Positions 1 through 8,353 are shown, numbered from the stretch's first letter. The stretch: DNA of 9,654 bases from Modestobacter sp. (GCA_025963425.1 JAOPUQ010000494.1:1-9654); one strand, 5' to 3'. The notes: generated by a model not told the origin, from the letters alone. Numbers and translations are program-made.

Positions 1-1
1 C

Positions 2-853
2 GCGGCGGACTTCGGCGTGCTGGCGAGCACCGCGATCACCAACAGCGGGACGTCCACGGTCGCCGGGGACATCGGTGCCAGCACCGGCGCGTTGACCGGC
101 ACGGGCCCGACCGGGGCGAACTCGATCGTCCTGACCCAGGGCGGCGTCGACCGTGGCAACGACACATCGGGTGGCCAGGCCGGCCTCACCGCGGCCTACA
201 CGGCTGCCGGATCGCAGGGCAACGGCACCGTCGTCGGACCCACCAACCTCGGCCTGCAGACCCAGCCGCTGCTGCCGGGCATCTACAGCTCCGGTTCAGA
301 CCTCGCGCTCACCGGGCCGCTCACGCTCGACGGCGCGGGCAGCTACGACTCCGTGTTCATCTTCCGGGCCACCGCAGGTCTCACCACGGCGTCGGGCAGC
401 ACCGTCGTCCTCACCAACGGCGCCCAGGCCTGCAACATCTTCTGGCAGGTCGGCAGCTCGGCGACCCTCGGCGCGGGATCGCTGTTCAGCGGGACCATCC
501 TGGCCAACACGAGCATCTCGCTCGCCGCAGGGGTCACCGTCGACGGCCGACTGCTGGCCAGCACCGGTGCGGTCACCCTGATCAGCGACGTCATCACCCG
601 GTCCGCCTGTGAGACCGGTCCGGTGACCCCGGTCGCGGTCCCGACCCCGCCGACCACGACCCCGCCGACCACCACCCCGCCGACCAGTACGCCGCCGACC
701 ACGGCCCCGCCGGCCAGCACGACCCCGGCTGCCGGGCCGACCGGCAGCGGTGGCTCCGGCCGCGGCTCGACCGACGGGCGGACGACGTACGGGCAGGTCG
801 GCCGGGTCCCGGTCGGCGCCGTCGACACCGGTGACGGCAGCACCGCCGGATGA
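2..853 (+). CDS. DUF3494 ice-binding-like surface protein with Pro/Thr stalk (5'-truncated)
   Basis: The frame is open to the left edge, so the signal peptide and first part of the domain are missing; 283 residues are visible. Residues 1-203 match the DUF3494 (ice-binding protein-like) family: an opening ADFGVLASTAITNSG, then GDIGAS, a TQPLLPGIYSS stretch, SYDSVFIFR, a CNIFWQVGSSATLGAG strand and a closing repeat of short Ser/Thr/Gly strands, as expected for the family's beta-helix. Members are secreted; some bind ice, others only act as surface or adhesion modules, so ice binding here is not shown. A Pro/Thr stalk (about residues 215-245) and a Gly/Ser linker follow. The protein ends QVGRVPVGAVDTGDGSTAG with no hydrophobic helix or basic tail. 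The stop TGA shares bases with the ATG of the next gene, a class F sortase, pointing to translational coupling and perhaps enzyme-substrate pairing. Family call is firm; function and anchoring are inferred. Confidence 0.92.
   Translation, partial: AADFGVLASTAITNSGTSTVAGDIGASTGALTGTGPTGANSIVLTQGGVDRGNDTSGGQAGLTAAYTAAGSQGNGTVVGPTNLGLQTQPLLPGIYSSGSDLALTGPLTLDGAGSYDSVFIFRATAGLTTASGSTVVLTNGAQACNIFWQVGSSATLGAGSLFSGTILANTSISLAAGVTVDGRLLASTGAVTLISDVITRSACETGPVTPVAVPTPPTTTPPTTTPPTSTPPTTAPPASTTPAAGPTGSGGSGRGSTDGRTTYGQVGRVPVGAVDTGDGSTAG
647..721 (+). repeat. 15-bp tandem repeat coding for PPTTT units
   Basis: Five consecutive 15-base units, in frame, code for PPTTT, PPTTT, PPTST, PPTTA and a degenerate PPAST. 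They form the extended stalk between the DUF3494 domain and the C-terminal tail. Units differ mainly at Thr codons. Such Pro/Thr stretches usually act as wall-spanning or possibly O-glycosylated linkers, and copy number can vary by replication slippage. Confidence 0.85.
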
Positions 854-1491
854 TCGGGCGGCCGGACCGTCGGTCCGGGCGTCGCCGGCTGACCGGCTCC
901 GTGCTGGCCGCGGCCCTCTGCGTCCTCGCGGTCACCGGCTGCGGCAGCGCACCGCCTGCGGCCCCGGCGGCAGCGGTCGCCCCGGCGGCGAGCCCGACCC
1001 CCGCGGCGACGACCCCGGCACCCCTGGTGCTGGCGGAGTCGCGGCCGGTCCGGGTGCAGATACCCGCGATCGGCGTCGACTCCGGGCTGATGGACCTCGG
1101 CGTCCAGGACGACGGCACGCTGGAGGTCCCGCCGGCCGGCTTCCCGGCCGGCTGGTTCACCGGCGCGCCCACGCCGGGTGAGCTGGGTCCCGCGGTGATC
1201 GCGGGGCACGTCGACTGGGCCGGCACGCCGGGGGTCTTCGCCGACCTGCGCGATGTGGTCGTCGGCGACGAGGTCACCGTCACCCGCGAGGACGGCAGCA
1301 CCGCGGTGTTCCGGGTCTCGCAGGTCGGTCAGTTCGCCAAGGAGGCGTTCCCCACAGCCGCCGTGTACGGCGACCTGGACCATGCCGGCCTGCGGGTGAT
1401 CACCTGCGGCGGGGAGTTCGATCACGGCGCGCAGAGCTACCTCGAGAACACCGTGGTCTTCGCCGACCTGGTCGGTCAGCTCGCCGCGTAA
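850..1491 (+). CDS. Class F sortase (lipobox-containing)
   Basis: The product has 213 residues. Sortases are cysteine transpeptidases that act outside the membrane, cutting a C-terminal signal and joining the protein to the cell wall or another acceptor. The N-terminus is basic (RRSGRRR), then a hydrophobic stretch ending LAVTGC (Cys31), a plausible lipoprotein lipobox, then an Ala/Pro linker to about residue 60. The sortase domain covers about 65-210: RVQIPAIGVDSGL, GELGPAVIAGHVDW with the catalytic His120, and LRVITCGG with the catalytic Cys186. This layout fits the actinobacterial class F group. The third catalytic residue, an Arg after the Cys, is not obvious: no Arg occurs after Cys186. 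The ATG overlaps the stop of the DUF3494 gene (ATGA), so the two are likely translated together and that protein is the natural candidate substrate. Family call is firm; substrate is inferred. Confidence 0.94.
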   Translation: MIGRPDRRSGRRRLTGSVLAAALCVLAVTGCGSAPPAAPAAAVAPAASPTPAATTPAPLVLAESRPVRVQIPAIGVDSGLMDLGVQDDGTLEVPPAGFPAGWFTGAPTPGELGPAVIAGHVDWAGTPGVFADLRDVVVGDEVTVTREDGSTAVFRVSQVGQFAKEAFPTAAVYGDLDHAGLRVITCGGEFDHGAQSYLENTVVFADLVGQLAA

Positions 1492-1537
1492 CTCCATCGA
1501 TGGTTGCCGGGGACGCCGGGCAGGTAGTGCAGGGACC

Positions 1538-1816
1538 ATGAGCGCATCCGACGAGCACCCCGAGATCCCCGACACCGCCATGGGCACCGGCAACGACGAG
1601 GGCGAGCCGGGTGAGCGCGACAGCGGACCGCTCAGCGTCGAGGAGCGGCAGCTGCTCGAGCGGCTCGAGACCCCGGACGACTCCCCGGCGGCACCCGCGG
1701 TCGAGGACTCCCCGGAGGTCGCCGCGGCCGCCGCCGATGACGCACCCCTGCCCACCTCCGCCGCCGGCGGGGACGACGAGGGCGACGAGCTGACCCCCGA
1801 GTTCACCGACCGCTGA
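1538..1816 (+). CDS. Small acidic protein of unknown function
   Basis: A 92-residue frame starting MSASDEHPEIP, preceded by a weak AGGG ribosome-site candidate a few bases upstream of the ATG. It is very rich in Asp, Glu, Ala and Pro, with few basic residues, no hydrophobic segment and no signal peptide. The only part likely to fold is a short helix around residues 32-45 (LSVEERQLLERLE); the rest looks disordered. I recognise no family. It begins 46 bases after the sortase gene on the same strand and could be read through from it, but it has no visible functional link. The low-complexity composition means it could be a chance frame in GC-rich DNA, though the GC-rich third positions and absence of a better frame here favour a real gene. 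Confidence 0.55.
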   Translation: MSASDEHPEIPDTAMGTGNDEGEPGERDSGPLSVEERQLLERLETPDDSPAAPAVEDSPEVAAAAADDAPLPTSAAGGDDEGDELTPEFTDR

Positions 1817-1926
1817 GCTGAGCGTCCGCCCGCTTCCGGGCAGCAGCGGTCCGCCGTTCGGACGGTCGTTGGAAGGGGTGGTCGAACTCCGGGCCTACGT
1901 CGCTGGTGCGCACCGCCCGGCGTCCC

Positions 1927-1932
1927 TAGCGT
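1927..1932 (+). promoter_or_regulatory. Possible -10 box for the proline operon
   Basis: TAGCGT fits the actinobacterial TANNNT -10 pattern and lies 35 bases before the chosen GTG start of proline dehydrogenase. No convincing -35 hexamer is present at 16-19 bases upstream, so this is a weak call. The 151-base gap between the acidic gene and the operon otherwise contains only a short hairpin, GTCCG-N5-CGGAC at 1849-1863. Confidence 0.3.
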
Positions 1933-1967
1933 CGTCGGCAGACGGTTCGGTCCACCCGGAGGTGCCC

Positions 1968-2900
<933 letters not shown>

Positions 2901-2914
2901 GCAGCCCCACCCGT

Positions 2915-2944
2915 GATCGGCAGAGGTGGCCATTTCTGCGGATC
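2915..2944. promoter_or_regulatory. Inverted repeat between the two proline genes
   Basis: GATCGGCAGA and TCTGCGGATC face each other across ten bases, with 9 of 10 positions complementary and a TGGCCA palindrome near the centre. It ends 13 bases before the ribosome site of the downstream gene. As DNA the half-sites are two helical turns apart, which suits a dimeric regulator. As RNA it would form a long imperfect hairpin that could set the ratio of the two enzymes or protect message ends. There is no T-run, so it is not a simple terminator. Confidence 0.5.
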
Positions 2945-2969
2945 CCGTCCCACCGCCGAGGAGAACCTC

Positions 2970-4595
<1,626 letters not shown>

Positions 4596-4629
4596 GGGTC
4601 TTGCTCCGAAATCAGGTCACCCGATCCCG

Positions 4630-4684
4630 GAGGTTCCTACCTCGCGGCCGGCCACGGGGTAGGAATTCCTGCGGTGAGGTAGGA
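4630..4684. terminator. Nested inverted repeats in the pruA/gntK convergent spacer
   Basis: The 104-base gap between two genes that end facing each other holds several overlapping repeats: TCCTACCTC (4635-4643) with its exact complement GAGGTAGGA (4676-4684), a tight GAGGT-TCCT-ACCTC hairpin (4630-4643), an AGGAATTCCT palindrome (4661-4670), and a further GGTAGGA (4658-4664). The simplest reading is a two-way transcription terminator, though no T-run is present on either strand, so a protein-binding site is also possible. Confidence 0.5.
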
Positions 4685-4699
4685 CGGCGGTTTCCGTGC

Positions 4700-5242
4700 T
4701 CAGGCGGACAGACCGCGCTGGGTGCGCAGGTCGGCGACGAGCTCCGCGACCGTCTGCTCCAGCGGTCCGTTGCCGGGGATGACGGCGCCGGGCTCGTCGT
4801 CGGCCAGTGGCTCGAGGGTGGCCAGCTGACTGCCCAGCAGCGAGGGCGGCATGTAGTGGCCCTGCCGCATCTTCAGCCGCTCGCCGAGCACGGCCTCCGA
4901 GGCGCTCACGTGGGCGAACCAGATCGAGGGGTGCCCGTCGCGCAGCAGGTCGCGGTAGCTCCGCTTGAGCGCCGAGCAGGTGACCAGGAACGAGGTGCCG
5001 GCCGCCTCGTGCTCGCCGATCACCTCGGCGATCTTCCGCAGCCAGGGCCAGCGGTCCTCGTCGTCCAGCGGGTGGCCGCCGGCCATCTTGGCCACGTTGG
5101 CCGCCGGGTGCAGGTCGTCGCCCTCGATGTACTCCCAGCCCAACTGGCGCGCGATCTCGACGGCGACGCTGGTCTTGCCCGCCCCGGACACCCCCATGAC
5201 GACGATCGAGGTGGTCGCCGGAATGCTGAGTGCAGGTTCCAT
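4700..5242 (-). CDS. gntK: Gluconokinase (GntK family)
   Basis: This cytosolic kinase uses ATP to convert D-gluconate to 6-phosphogluconate, feeding the pentose phosphate or Entner-Doudoroff route. The product is 180 residues, the usual size for the short P-loop (AAA/shikimate kinase-like) gluconokinases. Motifs are GVSGAGKT (17-24, Walker A), EGDDLHP (40-46, substrate loop), NVAKMAGGHPLDDEDRWPWL (49-68), CSALKRSYRDLLR (89-101) and RQGHYMPPSLLGSQLATLE (126-144), all characteristic. The ATG at 5242 has only a weak CAGGG in place of a ribosome site, but a TACGGT -10 box ends six bases before it, which suggests a leaderless message. It diverges from an MFS transporter 71 bases away; no gluconate permease or GntR regulator is visible in the window. 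Confidence 0.97.
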   Translation of the reverse strand: MEPALSIPATTSIVVMGVSGAGKTSVAVEIARQLGWEYIEGDDLHPAANVAKMAGGHPLDDEDRWPWLRKIAEVIGEHEAAGTSFLVTCSALKRSYRDLLRDGHPSIWFAHVSASEAVLGERLKMRQGHYMPPSLLGSQLATLEPLADDEPGAVIPGNGPLEQTVAELVADLRTQRGLSA

Positions 5243-5248
5243 GCCCTG

Positions 5249-5254
5249 ACCGTA
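5249..5254 (-). promoter_or_regulatory. Candidate leaderless promoter of gntK (-10 TACGGT)
   Basis: On the minus strand TACGGT fits TANNNT, followed by six bases and then the ATG of gntK. That spacing puts the transcription start at or next to the A of the ATG, the standard layout of leaderless actinobacterial messages. The -35 region is not convincing. Confidence 0.4.
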
Positions 5255-5313
5255 GGGACGTCGATCTCCCGGCGGCAGGCAGGGAGGCGGTGGGGACGAC
5301 GACAGGGGACGGC

Positions 5314-6492
5314 GTGACGGCGGTGGGGCAACGCAGCTCCCTGTGGCGGTTGCCGGCGGTGCGATCGCTGTTCGCGGTCAACGCGCTGGGCTTCCTGAGC
5401 TACTCCCTGCTGCTGTCGGCGTTGCCGGCCCACGCCGCCGACACGGGCGCCGGACTCACCGCGGCCGGCTCGGTGACGACGGTGTTCCTGGTGGTCACCG
5501 TGCTGGTGCAGGGGCTGGTCCCGGCACTGGTGCGCCGCTGGGGGGTCGGCGCGGTGCTGGCCGGCGGGCTGGTCGCGCTGGGCCTGCCGGCTCCGCTCTA
5601 CCTCGCCGGGGACGACGTCCGGTGGCTGGTCGCGGTGTCCGCGGTCCGCGGCATCGGGTTCGCCGTGCTCACCGTGCTGGGCTCCACCATCGCCGCGCAG
5701 GCCGTCCCGCCGGGGCGGCGGGGGGAGTCGATCGGCATCTACGGGCTGGCGGTCGCCCTGCCCACGCTGGCCGGCGTGCCGGGCGGGACCGCGCTGACCC
5801 TGGCCGGGCACTTCTCCTGGGTCGCGTGGACGGCGGCCGGCACCCTGCTCGCGCTCGGGTTCGTGCCCGGGCTGGTCCGGGCGCTCGGCTCGCCGCCGGA
5901 CGACGCCGCACCGGGTGGCTCCCGCGCCGCGGTGTGGGCGGCCGCGGCACCCTCGCTCGTGCTGCTGGTGGTGACGCTGGCCGGCGGTGGCCTCGTCACG
6001 TTCCTGCCGATCGAGCGGCCGGATGGGTCGCTGGCGGCGGTCGCGCTGCTGGCCTTCGGGCTGAGCACCGCGGTGTGCCGGTGGCAGGCCGGGGTGCTGG
6101 TCGACCGGCTGGGGGCCCGGGTGCTGCTGCCGGCGACGCTGGCCAGCGGAGTGGTCGGCATGCTGCTGGTGGCGCTCGGCCTGCGCACCGGCGGGACGTC
6201 GGGCGCGGGCGCCGTGCTGGCCGGGGTGCTCGCGCTGGGCGTCGCCTACGGCGCGGTGCAGAACCTCACCCTGGTGATCGCGCTGGCCCGGGCCGGCGAG
6301 GGCCAGGCGTCGACGGTCAGCGCGGTCTGGAACGCCTGCTACGACAGCGGGACGGCGATCGGCGCGCTGGCCGTGGGCGCCGTCGCCGCCGAGCTGGGCC
6401 TGCCGTTCACCTACGTGCTGGTCGCGGTCTGCCGTGCCCTGGTGCGTCCGCTGGCGGTCACGCTGCCGCGGGCCCTGCGCGCGGTCAGCTGA
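5314..6492 (+). CDS. MFS family transporter, 12 predicted helices
   Basis: The product is an inner-membrane secondary transporter of 392 residues. Hydrophobic segments fall at about 18-38, 51-73, 79-98, 103-129, 140-162, 165-188, 210-232, 240-262, 271-290, 298-322, 337-360 and 363-382, with a longer polar loop at 189-208 between the two halves. The loop GVLVDRLGAR (260-269) is a motif-A-like turn after helix 8, and PPGRRGES (132-139) is the equivalent of the helix 4-5 loop. This supports the MFS fold, closest in style to drug/sugar-efflux type members; the substrate cannot be told. I chose the GTG at 5314 because AGGGG ends five bases upstream; GTG at 5290 or 5323 is possible, and the frame is open back to 5230. 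It diverges from gntK, but a role in gluconate uptake is only a guess. Its last eight bases overlap the end of the next gene. Confidence 0.92.
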   Translation: MTAVGQRSSLWRLPAVRSLFAVNALGFLSYSLLLSALPAHAADTGAGLTAAGSVTTVFLVVTVLVQGLVPALVRRWGVGAVLAGGLVALGLPAPLYLAGDDVRWLVAVSAVRGIGFAVLTVLGSTIAAQAVPPGRRGESIGIYGLAVALPTLAGVPGGTALTLAGHFSWVAWTAAGTLLALGFVPGLVRALGSPPDDAAPGGSRAAVWAAAAPSLVLLVVTLAGGGLVTFLPIERPDGSLAAVALLAFGLSTAVCRWQAGVLVDRLGARVLLPATLASGVVGMLLVALGLRTGGTSGAGAVLAGVLALGVAYGAVQNLTLVIALARAGEGQASTVSAVWNACYDSGTAIGALAVGAVAAELGLPFTYVLVAVCRALVRPLAVTLPRALRAVS

Positions 6493-6934
6493 GGCCGGCC
6501 GCCGCGCCGGCCACGTGCCGGTCGAGCAGCTGCCGCCGGGCGGCCGGATCGGTCTCGGCCAGGCCGGCCACCAGCAGGACCTCCTCGGCCGCGGCCCGCA
6601 GCCAGGTGCGCAGGCTGTCGACGTCGCGCCGGTTGGCGTCGCGCAGCTGACCGAGCCGCATCTGTCGTGAGCTGGCCTGGGCGCGCATCGCCGTGGGCAG
6701 CGGACGGCCGATCCGGCGGGCGAGCACGGTGAAGCCGGCGCCGACGAAGACCAGCTCGCGGGGGTCGGACAGCCCGGCCAGCAGCTCGTCGGCCTCGTCG
6801 GTGCGGCCGTCCTCGACCAGCTGCAGGTAGCGGCGGGCCCGGCGGGCGCCGATGTCGGCGGGGGTCTCGGGGGATGCGTCCACCCCTCCACTGTGCCTGC
6901 CGTCCGGCACTCCCGCCCTCACCGGCCGGTCCAT
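6485..6934 (-). CDS. Uncharacterised helical protein
   Basis: Up to 149 residues. I recognise no family. From about residue 25 the sequence is mostly amphipathic helix, rich in Arg, Ala, Leu and Glu (RRARRYLQLVEDGRTDEADE, then SSRQMRLGQLRDANRRDVDS and LRTWLRAAAEEVLLVAGLAE), with a short strand-like ELVFVGAGFTVLAR between. There is no signal peptide, membrane helix or metal motif, so a small soluble protein is likely. The first 24 residues look unstructured and the start is uncertain: ATG 6934 overlaps the end of the upstream hydratase gene by 16 bases, while GTG 6910 has a GAGGG five bases ahead that runs into the hydratase stop codon, and GTG 6883 has a GGAGGG too close to use. Any choice implies coupling to the hydratase. 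The last eight bases overlap the MFS gene end to end. Confidence 0.75.
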   Translation of the reverse strand: MDRPVRAGVPDGRHSGGVDASPETPADIGARRARRYLQLVEDGRTDEADELLAGLSDPRELVFVGAGFTVLARRIGRPLPTAMRAQASSRQMRLGQLRDANRRDVDSLRTWLRAAAEEVLLVAGLAETDPAARRQLLDRHVAGAAAGLS

Positions 6935-7719
6935 CGCGGCGGCCGCTTCTCCAGGTGGGCGGCGATGCCCTCGCGGCGGTCGTCGGACAGGTAGGGGTTG
7001 GGGCCGACGTCCAGACGCAGCGCAGTGGCCAGTGGGAGGTCCAGCGCCTTGACGGCGGTCTCCTTCATCCGGCGCACCGACAGCGGGGCGTTGGCGGCGA
7101 TCCGCTCGGCGAGGGCCAGTGCGGCCGGGAGCACCTCCTCGGGAGGGACCACCCGGTTGACCAGCCCCCAGCGCTCGGCGTCCTCACTGGTCACGTACTC
7201 CCCGGTGAGGAGCATCTCCAGGGCGATCCCCATCGGCAGGCGCTTGGGCAGGACGACCGAGCCGTAGTTGGCACCCATGCCGATGGCCGCCTCAGGCAGC
7301 CCCAGCTTGATGCCGGGGGCGGCGATCCGGATGTCGCAGGCCAGGGCGAGCTCGAAGCCGCCGGCGACGGCATGTCCGGTCAGTGCGGCGACGATCGGGA
7401 TGTAGGTCTCGCTCACCACCTCGAACAGGCTGCGGCCGGGCCGGTCCATCGGTGGACGGAAGTGCCCACCCCGCTGGTCGAGCTCGCGGATCTCCTTGAG
7501 GTCGAACCCGGCGCAGAAGGCCGGTCCGTTGCCGGTCAGCACGATCGCCCGCACCTGCGGGTCCTCCGCACAACACAACAGCTCCTCGACCAGGTCGGCC
7601 TGCAACGCCGTGGACAGGGCGTTGCGCCGTTCTGGACGGTCCAGGGTGAGCACCCGTACGTGCCCACGCGTCTCGGTGACCAGTCCCGACTCGTGGCGGT
7701 GTGCCTGCGGTTCGCTCAT
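6919..7719 (-). CDS. Enoyl-CoA hydratase/isomerase (crotonase) family protein
   Basis: Crotonase-fold enzyme of 266 residues, the family's usual length. Members add water to, or shift, double bonds in acyl-CoA thioesters, mostly in fatty-acid or amino-acid breakdown. Motifs are LDRPERRNALS (26-36), AFCAGFDLKE (67-76, first oxyanion-hole backbone), GHAVAGGFELALACDIRIA (115-133, second oxyanion residue) and LGLPEAAIGMGANYGSVVLP (139-158). Glu123 and Glu143 line up with the two catalytic Glu residues of true enoyl-CoA hydratases, so hydratase activity is plausible. The C-terminus (SDDRREGIAAHLEKRPPRW) is the typical trimer-side tail. No beta-oxidation partners are nearby, so the substrate is open. 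The gene overlaps the downstream helical protein; the ATG at 7719 has only a weak AGGA upstream. Confidence 0.94.
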   Translation of the reverse strand: MSEPQAHRHESGLVTETRGHVRVLTLDRPERRNALSTALQADLVEELLCCAEDPQVRAIVLTGNGPAFCAGFDLKEIRELDQRGGHFRPPMDRPGRSLFEVVSETYIPIVAALTGHAVAGGFELALACDIRIAAPGIKLGLPEAAIGMGANYGSVVLPKRLPMGIALEMLLTGEYVTSEDAERWGLVNRVVPPEEVLPAALALAERIAANAPLSVRRMKETAVKALDLPLATALRLDVGPNPYLSDDRREGIAAHLEKRPPRWTGR

Positions 7720-7785
7720 GAACGCGATCCTGCCTCGCCGTCCGGGCCGGGGCCGAGCCGGTCCCCGACGTCGGCCACGCTGCCC

Positions 7786-7801
7786 GTTTACCCCGTAAAC
7801 T
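7786..7801 (+). promoter_or_regulatory. Palindromic operator overlapping a leaderless -10 box
   Basis: GTTTAC-CCC-GTAAAC (7786-7800) is a perfect inverted repeat. Its right arm runs into TAAACT (7796-7801), a good TANNNT -10 box, which is followed by exactly six bases and the GTG of the ANTAR gene. There is no ribosome site, so the message is probably leaderless. A protein bound to the palindrome would block RNA polymerase, so it looks like a repressor or autoregulatory site. It also lies 66 bases upstream of the divergent hydratase gene. Confidence 0.6.
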
Positions 7802-7807
7802 CATTCG

Positions 7808-8119
7808 GTGGCCAGGGACGACGCGACGACGGAGCTGGCGCAGACCCGTCGCGACCTGGCCGCGGCGACCGACCACGCGCAGCACCTGGAGATCGCGCTG
7901 GCGTCCAGCCGCCAGATCGGCACGGCGATGGGCATCCTGATGGAACGCCACCGGCTGACCGAGGAGCAGGCGTTCGACCAGCTGCGGGGGATGAGCAGCC
8001 GGCGCAACGTGAAGCTGCGGGACATCGCCACCGAGATCGTTTGCAGCGGCGACGTGGATCCCGGAGACCGCCAGGTGGGGGCGGCCCCATCAGCCGTGCT
8101 CTCGACCGATGGAGCCTGA
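7808..8119 (+). CDS. Stand-alone ANTAR domain protein
   Basis: ANTAR domains are small three-helix RNA-binding modules that usually prevent transcription termination by binding paired hairpins in leader RNA. The product is only 103 residues. Residues 9-34 form a short coiled-coil-like helix (ELAQTRRDLAAATDHAQHLE); 33-78 match ANTAR well: SSRQIGTAMGILMERHRLTE, the EQAFDQLRGMSSRRNVKLRD segment and IATEIV. The last 25 residues look disordered. The GAF, PAS or receiver domain found in many ANTAR proteins is absent, so signal input must come from elsewhere or from dimerisation through the N-terminal helix. The GTG start is set by the -10 box six bases upstream and the lack of a ribosome site. Family call is firm; the RNA targets are unknown. 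Confidence 0.92.
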   Translation: MARDDATTELAQTRRDLAAATDHAQHLEIALASSRQIGTAMGILMERHRLTEEQAFDQLRGMSSRRNVKLRDIATEIVCSGDVDPGDRQVGAAPSAVLSTDGA

Positions 8120-8353
8120 GCCCGCGACTTCCCCGGGGTGAGCCGGAGGGCCTGCGCCCAGGGTGCGGCTCCGGTCGCCGGTGCGCGAGTCGTGGCGGCC
8201 GGGTGCCGCGGGGGGATCGGTGGCGCGACCACTCGCCGCACGCTTGTGGACGCTGTCGTGCGTGCGGCCGGCGAGCGGGGCTCCGCCGTAACGGCGCGAA
8301 CCGCCTCAGCGCGCCCCTGACGGGTAGCAGGCCCTCAGCGGGAGCAGACGGGG
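8120..8353. other. Spacer between convergent ANTAR and membrane-protein genes
   Basis: No gene is supported here. A 60-codon plus-strand frame (8138-8320) has no family resemblance and no good ribosome site. The only small structure is the palindrome CGCCGTAACGGCG at 8284-8296. No T-run terminator is seen. Confidence 0.5.

Noticed and set aside
647..721. Five regular repeats considered as a CRISPR-like array
   Set aside because: The units are 15 bases, directly abutting with no spacers, and stay in frame as PPTTT codons, so they are a protein stalk repeat.
343..1806. 487-codon minus-strand open frame opposite the sortase unit
   Set aside because: It is antisense to the DUF3494 and sortase genes; the Ser-rich and Val/Gly-rich runs simply mirror the Pro/Thr and acidic repeats of the other strand.
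1849..1863. GTCCG-N5-CGGAC hairpin before the proline operon as a terminator
   Set aside because: The stem is only five pairs with no T-run, which is too weak to call in DNA this GC-rich.
5243..5313. Idea that the MFS gene is the gluconate importer for gntK
   Set aside because: The genes only share a divergent spacer. The protein does not look like the GntP family, and nothing in its sequence indicates the substrate.
5020..6891. 623-codon minus-strand open frame across gntK and the MFS gene
   Set aside because: It overlaps the gntK reading frame out of phase and the MFS gene in antisense, and consists of Arg/Gly/Gln/Pro-rich sequence with no motif.
8138..8320. 60-codon plus-strand frame after the ANTAR gene
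   Set aside because: It has no usable ribosome site and no family resemblance, and its composition is that expected of random GC-rich DNA.
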